Positions 18,167-27,362 of a stretch of DNA of 64,000 nucleotides are shown one piece after another (position 1 is the first letter of the stretch; each line of letters starts with the position of its first letter). Both the position numbers and the translations under genes were made by a program. This stretch comes from NVTR01 sp036479015. Its GTDB lineage: Bacteria > Pseudomonadota > Alphaproteobacteria > Rhodobacterales > Rhodobacteraceae. The notes beneath the pieces are model-generated. The model was not told where the DNA came from, did no database searches, and saw only the letters and a list, made by a program, of their open reading frames with translations. The stretch spans positions 18,743-82,742 of the forward strand of contig JAZGFB010000034.1 of assembly GCA_036479015.1 (NCBI GenBank). The letters run 5' to 3'.

Positions 18167-19374
18167 TGCCACGTTGTTTTTTGATCGTCATGGATTCTGT
18201 CGGCTGCGGAGGAGCCCCGGATGCGGACCGGTTTTTTAATGGTGACACCCCGGATACCGGCGCCAACACGTTGGGACATATTGCCCAGGCATGTGCTGCC
18301 GGTCAGGCAGAGCAGGGGCGCAGCGGGCCGTTGATATTGCCCAATTTGGAAGGTTTGGGTCTTGGGGCGGCTGTTCGGTTGGCCAGCGAAGTTAACCTGC
18401 CGGGGTTTGGTGCAAAACCAACCGGGGCATGGGGCGTTGCAACCGAAGTGTCCAACGGCAAAGACACCCCGTCAGGCCACTGGGAGCTGGCCGGGGTTCC
18501 GGTGCCATGGGACTGGACCTATTTCCCCGACACCATGCCGGCGTTTTCTGATGCGCTGGTGGCAGAGGTCTGTGAGCTGGCCGGAACCGCCGGAATTTTG
18601 GGTAATTGTCATGCATCGGGTGTGCCAATAATTGAAGAGCATTGCGCCGAACACATCCGCACCGGTTGGCCGATCTGTTACACATCTGCTGACAGTGTTT
18701 TTCAGATTGCGGCCCATGAGGAAAGCTTTGGGTTAGAGCGGTTGTTGCAGCTGTGTCGCGATCTGGCACCAACCCTGCACGCCATGAAAGTGGGGCGCGT
18801 TATTGCCCGGCCGTTCACTGGTGAAAATGGAAACTTCAAGCGCACCAAAAACCGTCGAGATTACGCAATTGCGCCACCGTCCCCAACGTTGAACGACTGG
18901 GTTCAAGATGCGGGGCACCACGTCTATGCCGTTGGAAAAATTGGTGACATATTTTCCATGCAGGGCATTGATGAGGTGCGAAAAGGCACAGATGTTGATC
19001 TGATGGCGCACCTGAATGATCTGATGGATGACGCCAAAGATAACAGCCTGACATTCGCCAATTTCGTCGAATTTGACAGCCTGTTCGGCCACCCGCGCGA
19101 TGTTTCTGGCTATGCCAGTGCGCTGGAATGGTTTGACAGCGAAATTGGCCGGGTATTGGCCCGTGCCCGGCCGGATGATCTGATAATTTTCACCGCCGAT
19201 CATGGCAATGACCCAACCTGGACCGGCAGTGATCACACCCGCGAACGGGTGCCGGTTCTGGTGCATGGGGCAGGCACAGGCAGTTTTGGGCATGTGGGTT
19301 TTGTTGATGTGGCCGCCACGCTTGCGGCCCATTTAGGCGTTCCCGTACAGGGCGTTGGGAAATGTTTTATTTGA
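18166..19374 (+). CDS. deoB: Phosphopentomutase
   Basis: DeoB converts (deoxy)ribose 1-phosphate to the 5-phosphate, the step after DeoA. It belongs to the alkaline phosphatase superfamily with two manganese ions; ligands show as Asp11 in VMDSVGCGGAPDA and late as FTADHGNDPTWTGSDHTRE. At 402 residues it has the normal length. The ATG overlaps the deoA stop by one base (TGATG), so translation is likely coupled. upp follows after 44 bases. Confidence 0.95.
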   Translation: MPRCFLIVMDSVGCGGAPDADRFFNGDTPDTGANTLGHIAQACAAGQAEQGRSGPLILPNLEGLGLGAAVRLASEVNLPGFGAKPTGAWGVATEVSNGKDTPSGHWELAGVPVPWDWTYFPDTMPAFSDALVAEVCELAGTAGILGNCHASGVPIIEEHCAEHIRTGWPICYTSADSVFQIAAHEESFGLERLLQLCRDLAPTLHAMKVGRVIARPFTGENGNFKRTKNRRDYAIAPPSPTLNDWVQDAGHHVYAVGKIGDIFSMQGIDEVRKGTDVDLMAHLNDLMDDAKDNSLTFANFVEFDSLFGHPRDVSGYASALEWFDSEIGRVLARARPDDLIIFTADHGNDPTWTGSDHTRERVPVLVHGAGTGSFGHVGFVDVAATLAAHLGVPVQGVGKCFI

Positions 19375-19418
19375 CGATAAACCGTACCAGACATACCAAC
19401 TAGAAAACCGGGGGCACC

Positions 19419-20051
19419 ATGCAAAACCATCTAAATCTTGTCCAACATCCGCTGGTTCAGCATAAGCTGACCATCATGCGCAAAAAGGAAACTTCGACCA
19501 ATTCCTTTCGGCGGTTGCTTAAGGAAGTTAGCCAGCTGTTGGCCTATGAAATCACCCGCGAATTGGACATGACCACCTGCCAGATTGAAACCCCGATGGG
19601 CCCAATGGAAGCGCCAACAATTGGCGGTAAGAAACTGGCGCTGATCTCGATATTGCGGGCGGGAAATGGGCTGTTGGATGGGGTGTTGGAACTGATCCCG
19701 GCGGCGCGGGTTGGCTTTGTTGGTCTATACCGCGACGAAGAAACCCTGCAACCGGTGCAGTATTATTACAAAGTTCCCGACGCCCTGTCTGAACGGCTGG
19801 TGATCGCCGTTGATCCGATGCTGGCCACTGGCAACAGTTCAGTTGCGGCGATTGATTTGCTTAAAAAATCCGGGGCCAATAACATTCGATTCATGTGTCT
19901 GCTGGCCGCACCCGAAGGCATCGCCCGTATGAAAGAGGCCCACCCCGACGTGCCGATTGTTACAGCGGCAGTTGACGAAAAACTGAACGCCCAGGGTTAT
20001 ATTGTTCCGGGCCTTGGCGACGCTGGTGATCGGATGTTTGGCACAAAATAG
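19419..20051 (+). CDS. upp: Uracil phosphoribosyltransferase
   Basis: Upp joins uracil and PRPP to give UMP, closing the pyrimidine salvage route encoded by the upstream genes. The 210-residue protein has the PRPP-binding loop VIAVDPMLATGNSSVAA and the uracil-binding C-terminus GLGDAGDRMFGTK; the N-terminal part NLVQHPLVQHKLTIMRKKET is family-typical. It follows deoB in the same direction. Confidence 0.96.
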   Translation: MQNHLNLVQHPLVQHKLTIMRKKETSTNSFRRLLKEVSQLLAYEITRELDMTTCQIETPMGPMEAPTIGGKKLALISILRAGNGLLDGVLELIPAARVGFVGLYRDEETLQPVQYYYKVPDALSERLVIAVDPMLATGNSSVAAIDLLKKSGANNIRFMCLLAAPEGIARMKEAHPDVPIVTAAVDEKLNAQGYIVPGLGDAGDRMFGTK

Positions 20052-20133
20052 CAGGGAATCACTTTACAGTTTTTTAACCATCTTGCATTCTGGTGCTATC
20101 ATTGTGTGGGGGCACGTATGTGAGATGGGAATA

Positions 20134-20640
20134 ATGGCTGCAAAACATGTGATAGTTGCCGGGCTTATGGCATTGGCTGGAACGTCAGGCGCCTTTGGGC
20201 AATCGCTGCATTCTTCTGATGGACCGGCGGAAACACCGCCGGCGAGCTATACCGCCAACCAATATGTCGACAGCGATGGCTGTGCCTTTGTCCGCGCCGG
20301 ATATGGTGGCAACACCGTGTGGGTGCCCCGCGTCGACCCTAGCCGTAATTTGCTTTGTGGCCTGGCACCTTCGGTTGTGGCCCAAGCGGCCCCCGTGCAG
20401 GCTGCAACACTGACATCGGCAACCCGCAACAACGCCAGTGCGCCAACCCAAGTTGTTCGAACATCAAGCGCCGTGTCGTCGGCCCCTGCCCTGGCTGCCC
20501 CTGTGTCCACCGGGTTTCGTGCCGCCTGGAGCGATGGTCGTCTGAACCAAAATCGGGGACCACAAACCGCTGCAGGTGACGCCCAGATGGCCATGGTCTG
20601 GACCAACACGGTGCCGCGTAAATTGGTGCCTGTGAACTAG
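20134..20640 (+). CDS. Small secreted or membrane-anchored protein of unknown function
   Basis: A 168-residue protein with a clear export signal (AAKHVIVAGLMALAGTSGAFG). The mature part begins with ANQYVDSDGCAFVRAGYGG, followed by WVPRVDPSRNLLCGL with a second cysteine, then an Ala/Thr/Val/Ser-rich and probably unfolded tail. A start at 20125 would add three residues; the frame is open to 20002 inside upp. The pattern of a short cysteine-bearing domain with a disordered tail suggests an envelope protein, but I recognise no family. Confidence 0.65.
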   Translation: MAAKHVIVAGLMALAGTSGAFGQSLHSSDGPAETPPASYTANQYVDSDGCAFVRAGYGGNTVWVPRVDPSRNLLCGLAPSVVAQAAPVQAATLTSATRNNASAPTQVVRTSSAVSSAPALAAPVSTGFRAAWSDGRLNQNRGPQTAAGDAQMAMVWTNTVPRKLVPVN

Positions 20641-20653
20641 GGCCTGGTCGGCA

Positions 20654-21667
20654 CTATTCGCCGCAAATCCCCTGAAGGCTAACCCAGTCTCCGTCGTCCA
20701 GGATCGGCAGCGCATTTTGGATGCCGGGGTCTGCTTCGATGAGGCCGACGGTGGTTTCCCCTGAAATATCAAGCGCATATGCGTAAGGTGTTGATCTGGT
20801 TTTGGACGTGCTGAAAAGCTTTAACAGGGCTGTGTCAGACACCGGGTCAGCCGCTGAGGTCAGCAAATATTCGGCGTATTTTGCAAGTGATTTTTCAGAT
20901 ATCTCACCGGTTGTCAGTAACCGGAATGAGGTTGAAGCCCCCGCTTGCCTAAGCATTCGCACCAGTGGGTCGGTGTCTGTTGCACGCAAATTTTCTGCCA
21001 ATACGTACCCGGCAGCAACGTCGATTTCTTCATGGTCTTCTACCAATGCCCGGTTCAATAATATGATCGACCCTGGCAAATGCTGGGCCCGTTGCACGCC
21101 GCTTGAAACTACAACAATTTTTCCTGATTGCTGAGCAAACAGCCGCGTATGCAGTCGGCGTAATGATTGTTGACCAAGTACTGTTTCACAGGGTTTTCCT
21201 GATACGCGCCGGATATTGGCCAACAGGCTTTCGCCAATGGCGGCCCGCTTTGATGCTGGCACAACTGATGCGGTATAATCCCCCATGGCACCGGGCAGCC
21301 AGAAAGTTGCCAGTAGCCCGACTAAAAGGGCGATACCAGATACCAAACCAAGCCGTAATCGTCCCGGATGGGGGCGGCCCCGGGCAATGGCCGATTGCAC
21401 CTTGGCGATGGCTTTGATCATTGTGTTATCGGTCAGTTCTAACCGATCATCGGCGTCTGGTCCGGGGCGAAATATCGCCGGGCGTTCACCGGGGTTTACC
21501 CGCTCAACCGCAGGCAAAGACCAATGGACCAGCGCGGTTTCCTGCTGATCGGTCATGATCAGCGTCGCTTCGCCAACCGAGACAATGACGTCGCGGCGCT
21601 GGGCGGTTTCAGATGCCTGCCAGATGCCCGGACATTCCAGCCGTTCAAATTTTTTTAATGCTGTCAT
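20654..21667 (-). CDS. Single-pass membrane protein, degenerate M48-peptidase-like
   Basis: A 337-residue protein with a soluble N-terminal part, one membrane helix at about 104-124, and a periplasmic C-terminal domain. Within the latter, LPGSIILLN (197-205) followed by VAAGYVLAENLRA (217-229) recalls the M48 pattern of a Leu-Pro-Gly strand, a long helix and then HExxH, but both metal histidines are missing. It may be a non-catalytic relative. The likeness is by eye only. The gene converges with the secreted-protein gene (13 bases apart) and is divergent from the sulfotransferase. Confidence 0.6.
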   Translation of the reverse strand: MTALKKFERLECPGIWQASETAQRRDVIVSVGEATLIMTDQQETALVHWSLPAVERVNPGERPAIFRPGPDADDRLELTDNTMIKAIAKVQSAIARGRPHPGRLRLGLVSGIALLVGLLATFWLPGAMGDYTASVVPASKRAAIGESLLANIRRVSGKPCETVLGQQSLRRLHTRLFAQQSGKIVVVSSGVQRAQHLPGSIILLNRALVEDHEEIDVAAGYVLAENLRATDTDPLVRMLRQAGASTSFRLLTTGEISEKSLAKYAEYLLTSAADPVSDTALLKLFSTSKTRSTPYAYALDISGETTVGLIEADPGIQNALPILDDGDWVSLQGICGE

Positions 21668-21844
21668 CGGCCTGTTGGTTCTGCTGATTTGTTATTGTTG
21701 GATTAAGGATAACCCAGCCAACCCGGCCAGACAATATCAGAGCGTATCGGTGCTGCGGTCGGGTTCAATAACAGTGTTGGGGGGCGAAAATGGCATGCGT
21801 CAAAACGCTGGTTTGCGTGGGGTAAACCGGCTAGCGTTCCGGCC

Positions 21845-22486
21845 ATGATCATTTCGTCTGGCCGTCGCTATATTTTTGTTCACAGCCCAAAAACCGGGGG
21901 CACGTCGCTGGCGCTGGAAGCGCGGGTGATGAAAGACGACATTTTGATCGGTGACACGCCCAAGGCCGTGAAAAGACGGGGGCGGGTCAAGGCGCTGCAA
22001 GGGTCAGGCAGGTTGTGGAAGCATTCTGGGTTGGCGGATATTCACGGGCTGGTCAGTGACGCCGAAATGGCCGATTTCTTTGTGCTGACATTGGTGCGCA
22101 ACCCCTGGGATCGGCTGGTCAGCTATTACCATTGGCTGCGCGAGCAGTCGTTTCATCATGTGGCGGTTGATTTATCTAAGGCGTTGGAATTTAGCGAATT
22201 TTTGCGTGATGATCATGTGCAAAGCTCTATTGGTGGTGCACCTTATGCGTCGTATGTGACCGACGGGTCCGGCGTTGAACGGTGCGATTCATTTGTACGG
22301 ATTGAGCATTTGCGGGAAGACCTGGCACCGTTTGAGGCGCATCTTGGGTTCGATTTAGGCCCTATTGAACAGGTGAACACGTCACAGCGGGATCTGGATT
22401 ACCGGGGGTATTATGGCGGGGGTGATAGCGATATCGTCGCGCGTTTGTGCCACGACGATATCGCTAGGTTTAACTATAGTTTCTAG
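21845..22486 (+). CDS. Sulfotransferase-family protein (family 2 type)
   Basis: A 213-residue PAPS-dependent sulfotransferase-like protein. The 5'-phosphosulfate loop is HSPKTGGTS (13-21) and the 3'-phosphate site is LVRNPWDRLVSYYHWL (about 81-96); both are intact. Family members sulfate carbohydrates, often cell-surface glycans. No glycan genes lie nearby, so the acceptor is unknown. The gene stands alone, divergent from the membrane protein and converging on fadJ with overlapping stop codons. Confidence 0.82.
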   Translation: MIISSGRRYIFVHSPKTGGTSLALEARVMKDDILIGDTPKAVKRRGRVKALQGSGRLWKHSGLADIHGLVSDAEMADFFVLTLVRNPWDRLVSYYHWLREQSFHHVAVDLSKALEFSEFLRDDHVQSSIGGAPYASYVTDGSGVERCDSFVRIEHLREDLAPFEAHLGFDLGPIEQVNTSQRDLDYRGYYGGGDSDIVARLCHDDIARFNYSF

Positions 22487-24690
22487 GCAGCTTTGTCGGC
22501 ACCTTCCCCGAAGCGCCCGTAAAAGGTTTCACCTTTGTCGGCCATTTCGCGCAGTAATGCAGGGGTGGAGAAACGCGCGCCGTAGGTCTGGCTTAGGGCG
22601 TCGCAGATTTCCACCGCTTGGGTGGCGCCCATCATGTCAAGCCAGCTGAACGGCCCGCCGGACCATGGCGCAAAGCCCCAGCCCAGAATTGCGCCAACAT
22701 CGCCTTCGCGGATGTCCATCAACACGCCGTCTTCCAGCGCGCGCACGGCTTCCAGAACCTGCGCGAACAGCAGGCGGTGCTGGATGTCTGTCAGGTCGGG
22801 TTGTGCATCTTTTACCGGGTATTGCGCGGCCAGACCGTCCCACAGGCCGGTGCGCTTGCCCTTATCGTCATAGGTGTAAAACCCGGCGGAAGATTTGCGG
22901 CCCAAGCGGCCCGCGTCGGCCATCCAGAACAACACATCATCCGCGGCACTTTCGGGGTAGTCACTGCCCATGGCGGCCTTGGTGGCCTTGGCGATTTTGA
23001 CACCCAGATCGATGGAGGTTTCATCGACCAATTGCAGCGGTCCTAGCGGCATGCCAACCAGACGGGCGGCGTTTTCAATCAGGACCGGTTCCACACCTTC
23101 AGCAACCATGCAGATGCCTTCGTTGATGTAGGGAATGATGCAGCGGTTGGCGAAAAAGAAGCGCGCGTCATTGACCACGATCGGGGTCTTGCGAATTTGG
23201 CGCACGAAATCCAGTGCCTTGGCCACAGCCCGGTCACCTGTTTGTTTTCCCTTGATAATTTCCACCAGCAACATTTTGTCCACTGGCGAAAAGAAATGGA
23301 TGCCGATGTAGCTTTCGGCGTCATTTGACGCATTGGCCAGCGTAGTTATGGGCAAGGTCGATGTGTTGGTGGCAAAGATGCAATCCTTGCCGACAACCGC
23401 CTGCACACGGGCGGTGACTTCGGCCTTGATGGCGACGTCTTCGAACACCGCTTCTACGATTAGATCGCAGCCCTTTAGCGCATCATAATCGGTTGTCGCT
23501 AATATCCTGTTAAGCACCTGTTCTTTCTTTTCGGGGCTGACTTTCTTGCGCGAAATCCCTTTGTCCAGAATGCCCGCAGCGTGGGCTTTTCCCCGATCAG
23601 CGGCGTCCTGTTTCTGATCAATCAGCACCACGTCGATACCGGCGTTGGCCGAGACATAGGCAATGCCCGCGCCCATCATGCCTGCGCCCATGATGCCAAG
23701 CTTTTTGACGGTCTGGTCAGGCACATTTTTGGGCCGTACAGCGCCTTTTTCAAGGGCACCTTTGTTGATGAACAATGACCGGATCATCGCCGCCGAGGAT
23801 GGGTTCATCAGCACATTGGTAAACCAGCGGGCTTCGATTTTCAGGGCGGTGTCAAACGGCACCATCGCACCTTCGTAGATCGCTGAAAGCATCGCCTTTG
23901 CGGCCGGGTAAACCCCCATGGTTTGGCTGTGCACCATGGCGCTTGCGCCAACAAATGTCATGAAGCCTGCCGGGTGATATGGCGCGCCGCCGGGCATTTT
24001 GTAGCCCTTGGCATCCCAGGGCTTGATGATATCGGCGTCTTTGGCAGAAAGCACCCAAGCCTTTGCTTTATCAAGCAATTCGTCGCTTGGAACCAGCTCA
24101 TCTATAAGGCCAGCGCCCTTGGCTGCCTTGGGGTTGAGCAGCTTGCCTTGCAATAAATAGGGTGACGCAGCCATGGCGCCCATCATCCGCACCAGCCGGG
24201 TTGTCCCGCCAGCGCCGGGGAAGATACCGACCTTAATTTCCGGCAGGCCGATCTTGGCCTTTGGGTTGTCAGCGGCAAAGCGGCGGTGACACGATAGTGG
24301 GATTTCCAGGCCGATCCCCAGCGCCGTACCGGGCAGGGCAGCCGCCGTTGGTTTGCCGCCTTTTTTGGTTTTGAAATCCATGCCGGCCAGTTCGATCTTA
24401 CGTTCAAATGCGTGAAACTTCATGATGCCGTCAAACAGCCCGCGCGCTGGATCGTCGCCAGCTGAATTCTTCATTTCTGCAATGACATTCAGGTCCATGC
24501 CACCGGCAAAATCGGCTTTGCCCGAGGTAATCACGATGCCCTTGACGGCATCGTCGGCGTGGGCCTGATCAATCAGCGCGTCCAGCTGTTCCAGCCCCAC
24601 CAGCGACAGCACATTCATGGATTTTTCGGGCACATCCCAGGTGATAACAGCGACGCCGTCGGCGTCGGTTTCCATGGTGAATTCGGTCAT
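22483..24690 (-). CDS. fadJ: Fatty-acid oxidation complex alpha subunit (enoyl-CoA hydratase / 3-hydroxyacyl-CoA dehydrogenase)
   Basis: A 735-residue bifunctional beta-oxidation enzyme. Residues 1 to about 300 form the crotonase domain, with the catalytic-Glu segment KIGLPEIKVGIFPGAGG; from about 330 comes the NAD domain (KLGIMGAGMMGAGIAYV) and the hydroxyacyl-CoA dehydrogenase core with IGIHFFSPVDKM carrying the catalytic His, and a duplicated C-terminal domain. It works with the thiolase and acyl-CoA dehydrogenase encoded just upstream in the same direction. Four 11-bp repeats precede it, so it may have its own regulated promoter. Confidence 0.94.
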   Translation of the reverse strand: MTEFTMETDADGVAVITWDVPEKSMNVLSLVGLEQLDALIDQAHADDAVKGIVITSGKADFAGGMDLNVIAEMKNSAGDDPARGLFDGIMKFHAFERKIELAGMDFKTKKGGKPTAAALPGTALGIGLEIPLSCHRRFAADNPKAKIGLPEIKVGIFPGAGGTTRLVRMMGAMAASPYLLQGKLLNPKAAKGAGLIDELVPSDELLDKAKAWVLSAKDADIIKPWDAKGYKMPGGAPYHPAGFMTFVGASAMVHSQTMGVYPAAKAMLSAIYEGAMVPFDTALKIEARWFTNVLMNPSSAAMIRSLFINKGALEKGAVRPKNVPDQTVKKLGIMGAGMMGAGIAYVSANAGIDVVLIDQKQDAADRGKAHAAGILDKGISRKKVSPEKKEQVLNRILATTDYDALKGCDLIVEAVFEDVAIKAEVTARVQAVVGKDCIFATNTSTLPITTLANASNDAESYIGIHFFSPVDKMLLVEIIKGKQTGDRAVAKALDFVRQIRKTPIVVNDARFFFANRCIIPYINEGICMVAEGVEPVLIENAARLVGMPLGPLQLVDETSIDLGVKIAKATKAAMGSDYPESAADDVLFWMADAGRLGRKSSAGFYTYDDKGKRTGLWDGLAAQYPVKDAQPDLTDIQHRLLFAQVLEAVRALEDGVLMDIREGDVGAILGWGFAPWSGGPFSWLDMMGATQAVEICDALSQTYGARFSTPALLREMADKGETFYGRFGEGADKAA

Positions 24691-24722
24691 GTTACATGCC
24701 CCCTTTTTGGGTCAATAATAGC

Positions 24723-24766
24723 GATATGAAGTACATATGATTTCCATATGAGGTGCATATGTTTGT
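24723..24766. repeat. Four tandem 11-bp repeats upstream of fadJ
   Basis: The units GATATGAAGTA, CATATGATTTC, CATATGAGGTG and CATATGTTTGT follow each other with exact 11-base spacing, sharing an ATATG core (24723, 24734, 24745, 24756). They lie 33-76 bases upstream of the fadJ start. Spacing near one helical turn puts all copies on the same face of DNA, as expected for cooperative binding of a regulator. The regulator is unknown; the nearby MerR proteins are candidates. Confidence 0.6.
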
Positions 24767-24817
24767 TGTGAACATCAGTTCCCTCCGGTGCCGGTTTTAA
24801 CCGGGACAATGGCCAGA

Positions 24818-25312
24818 TTAATCTTCGGCATCTGCTTGCTCCTCTGGGTAGGGGGTGCCGTCCTTGTGGCTGTAGGTGCGCCCGTCACTGTTGCGGGTGT
24901 AATGCAGGTCGATATCCGGGTAGTGCACCACTTCGGTTTCGGCGCGGGTGCCGACGATCAGCAGGTATGCCGGATCAGGTGAGCGGTTAAGTATGTGATG
25001 TGCTGTTGCGTCACCGGCTTTCCAGCCGACGGCGACGCCTTCTTTCAATACAGTCTCAACGCCGTTTTCCACCAGCACCACGACGCCGGTTAGTACATAC
25101 AGAAATTCATCTTCGTTTTCGTGCCAATGCTGTTGTGACGTCATGCCGCCGGGCAGCAGCTTTTCTATATTGACGCCAAACTGGGTGAGCCCGACCGCGT
25201 CCCCCAGCGATACCGCTTCAAACAGGTCACAGCCTTTGTCAAACGGGGCCGGGTAGCCGATACCGTCAGAGCCTTTGTTTACCGGCAGGTTGCCTACATC
25301 AATTACTGGCAT
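24818..25312 (-). CDS. Cupin-domain protein
   Basis: A 164-residue single-cupin protein. The metal-binding first motif is visible as SQQHWHENEDEFLYVLTG and the second as GDATAHHILNRS; the C-terminal tail ends in an acidic stretch. The start at 25312 overlaps the thiolase stop (TGATG), so the two are translated together. In this place it could act on, or sense, a CoA-pathway metabolite, but no substrate can be named. Confidence 0.82.
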   Translation of the reverse strand: MPVIDVGNLPVNKGSDGIGYPAPFDKGCDLFEAVSLGDAVGLTQFGVNIEKLLPGGMTSQQHWHENEDEFLYVLTGVVVLVENGVETVLKEGVAVGWKAGDATAHHILNRSPDPAYLLIVGTRAETEVVHYPDIDLHYTRNSDGRTYSHKDGTPYPEEQADAED

Positions 25313-26523
25313 CAGATGCGCTCCAATATGGTTGCGGCGCCCATGCCCGAGGCAATGCACAGGGTGGCCAGGCCAAGTTCCTTGTCCGATCGTTCCATTT
25401 CATCGAGCAGGGTGCCGATGATGATCGCGCCGGTTGCGCCCAAAGGGTGGCCCATGGCGATAGAGCCGCCGTTGACGTTAACCTGCGCCGGGTCGACATC
25501 AAAGGCTTGTTGAAAGCGCAGCACCACAGATGCGAAGGCTTCGTTCACTTCGAACAGGTCGATGTCGCTGATCGCCATGCCATTATCGGCCATTATTTTT
25601 TCGGTCACCGGCACCGGGCCGGTCAGCATGATGGTGGGGTCAGTGCCGACCTTGGCGGTGGCGCGAATGCGGGCGCGGGGTTTCAGGCCGTTTTGTTCGC
25701 CAAATTGTTTTGAGCCGATCAGGATCGCCGCCGCACCATCAACGATGCCGGATGAATTGCCGGCATGGTGGATATGGTTGATCTTTTCCAGATGCGGGTA
25801 TTTCATCATGGCGATTTTATCAAAGCCGGGCATGACTTCGCCCATGGCCTTAAACGCCGGGTTCAGCGCGCCAAGGGCCTGCATGTCGGTGCCGGGGCGC
25901 ATATATTCGTCCCGGTCTAGAATGGTCAGGCCGTTTTGGTCTTTGATGGTGACAATTGATTTGGCAAAGCGCTTGTCGTCCCAAGCGGCCTGGGCGCGGT
26001 TTTGTGAGCGCACTGCCAGGGTGTCGGCGTCGTCGCGGGAAAAGCCGTATTCGGTGGCGATGATATCTGCCGAAATGCCCTGGGGGACGAAATAGGTTTT
26101 CATGGCCAGACTGGGGTCAACGGCTATTGCCGCCCCGTCGCTGCCCATTGGCACCCGGCCCATCATTTCAACGCCACCGGCAATGTATGCGTCCCCGGCG
26201 CCGCCGCGGATCTGGTTGGCGGCAAGGTTCACCGCCTCCATTCCGGAGGCGCAGAACCGGTTGATGGCCAGGCCGGGGATGCTTTCATCCAGATCGGAGG
26301 CCAGCACGGCCGAGCGCGCAAGGCAGCCGCCCTGTTCGCCCACTTGGGTGACGTTGCCCCAGATCACGTCTTCCACGGCGTGGCCTGTCAGGCTGTTGCG
26401 GGTTTTTAGGGCGTTCAGGATTTGGGCGGACAGGTTCACCGAGGTAAGTTCGTGCAAAGACCCATCTTTGCGGCCTTTGCCGCGGGGGGAACGCACTGCG
26501 TCGTAGATATAAGCTTCAGACAT
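25312..26523 (-). CDS. Acetyl-CoA C-acyltransferase (thiolase)
   Basis: A 403-residue degradative thiolase that cleaves 3-ketoacyl-CoA with CoA, the last beta-oxidation step. The nucleophile Cys91 is in NRFCASGMEAV, His359 in MGHPLGATG and the general acid Cys389 in TLCIASGMG. It is upstream of the cupin and fadJ and 11 bases downstream of the GST gene, in the same direction, forming a FadA/FadI partner for FadJ. Chain-length preference cannot be read. Confidence 0.94.
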   Translation of the reverse strand: MSEAYIYDAVRSPRGKGRKDGSLHELTSVNLSAQILNALKTRNSLTGHAVEDVIWGNVTQVGEQGGCLARSAVLASDLDESIPGLAINRFCASGMEAVNLAANQIRGGAGDAYIAGGVEMMGRVPMGSDGAAIAVDPSLAMKTYFVPQGISADIIATEYGFSRDDADTLAVRSQNRAQAAWDDKRFAKSIVTIKDQNGLTILDRDEYMRPGTDMQALGALNPAFKAMGEVMPGFDKIAMMKYPHLEKINHIHHAGNSSGIVDGAAAILIGSKQFGEQNGLKPRARIRATAKVGTDPTIMLTGPVPVTEKIMADNGMAISDIDLFEVNEAFASVVLRFQQAFDVDPAQVNVNGGSIAMGHPLGATGAIIIGTLLDEMERSDKELGLATLCIASGMGAATILERI

Positions 26524-26534
26524 TTGGGTCTCCT

Positions 26535-27170
26535 TTAAGCGCGGTCTTTGGGTGAGCCGGGCATCAGATCATAGGGGTGTTTCCAGCCGGGGGTGTCAGA
26601 TATGCGGGTCAGCCAGGCGTCAATATTGGGCCAGTCGGCGCGGACAAAACCAAAGGGTTCCGGGTAAAACAGGTAACCGCAACAGGAAATGTCGGCGATG
26701 GTGAGGGTGTCGCCCACCAGCCAGCTGTGGTTGGCCAGGGCATTGTCCAGCACCTTATAGGCGCTTTTCAGGCGGGCCTGGGTAAAGGCGATAACCTCGG
26801 CGGGGCGTTTGTCTTCGGGCAGGAAATTCGCCAAAAACCGGGTCATGCCAGCAGGGGATGACATTTTATGGTTGTCCCAAAACTGCCAGCGCAGAATTTC
26901 GCGCCGCGCAGCAGCCGAGCGCCCGCCCAGTTTGCCGGATTTTGAGGATATGTAATCCTGAATGACGCCGGATTGCGACAGGGTGATATCGCCGTCCTGC
27001 ATCACCGGCACCTCGCCCATGGGGTTCAGTTCCAGAAATTCTGGTGTGCGCCCGGCACCGTTGAAAAAGTCAACAAATTCGGGCTGCCATTCAAGGCCGG
27101 AAAGTTCCAGGGTCAGGGCCGCCTTATAGGCATTGCCACTTTCGCCAAAGCAGAAAAGCTTAATTGTCAT
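26535..27170 (-). CDS. Glutathione S-transferase family protein
   Basis: A 211-residue protein with a thioredoxin-like N-terminal domain (KLFCFGESGNAYKAALTLE; Ser11 or Asn13 may contact the thiol), the cis-Pro segment MGEVPVMQDGDITLSQSG and an all-helical C-terminal domain with NHSWLVGDTLTIADISCCGY. It precedes the thiolase by 11 bases and is probably co-transcribed with it. The role could be detoxification of reactive aldehydes or enones made during lipid oxidation; this is inference. Confidence 0.85.
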   Translation of the reverse strand: MTIKLFCFGESGNAYKAALTLELSGLEWQPEFVDFFNGAGRTPEFLELNPMGEVPVMQDGDITLSQSGVIQDYISSKSGKLGGRSAAARREILRWQFWDNHKMSSPAGMTRFLANFLPEDKRPAEVIAFTQARLKSAYKVLDNALANHSWLVGDTLTIADISCCGYLFYPEPFGFVRADWPNIDAWLTRISDTPGWKHPYDLMPGSPKDRA

Positions 27171-27194
27171 ATCAGTCCTTTTTGAAATGAAGCA

Positions 27195-27245
27195 GCGGGG
27201 GTTTCACACCCCCGCACCCCCGTGGAGTATTTTTGCAAAGAAAAA
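27195..27245 (+). repeat. Dispersed intergenic motif, copy A, with 8-bp hairpin
   Basis: A perfect 8-bp stem (27195-27202 with 27208-27215, five-base loop) is followed by GTGGAGTATTTTTGCAAAG and an A-run to 27245. The second part recurs at 27363, 33944 and 50826. It lies just upstream of the GST gene start, between it and the small protein gene. Confidence 0.65.
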
Positions 27246-27362
27246 TCCGGTGTGTAGGGGTTTGTTAACTTTGGTCGGTCAGAATTTGAAGTGCGGTACA
27301 GGCTGGAGAGCCGATGGCCGTCAAAGGAAAAGTCGCCCTGGTGCCTATGGTTCCGGGGCGCA

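Noticed and set aside
24723..24766. CRISPR-like array
   Set aside because: The units are 11 bases with no spacers, so these are operator-type repeats.
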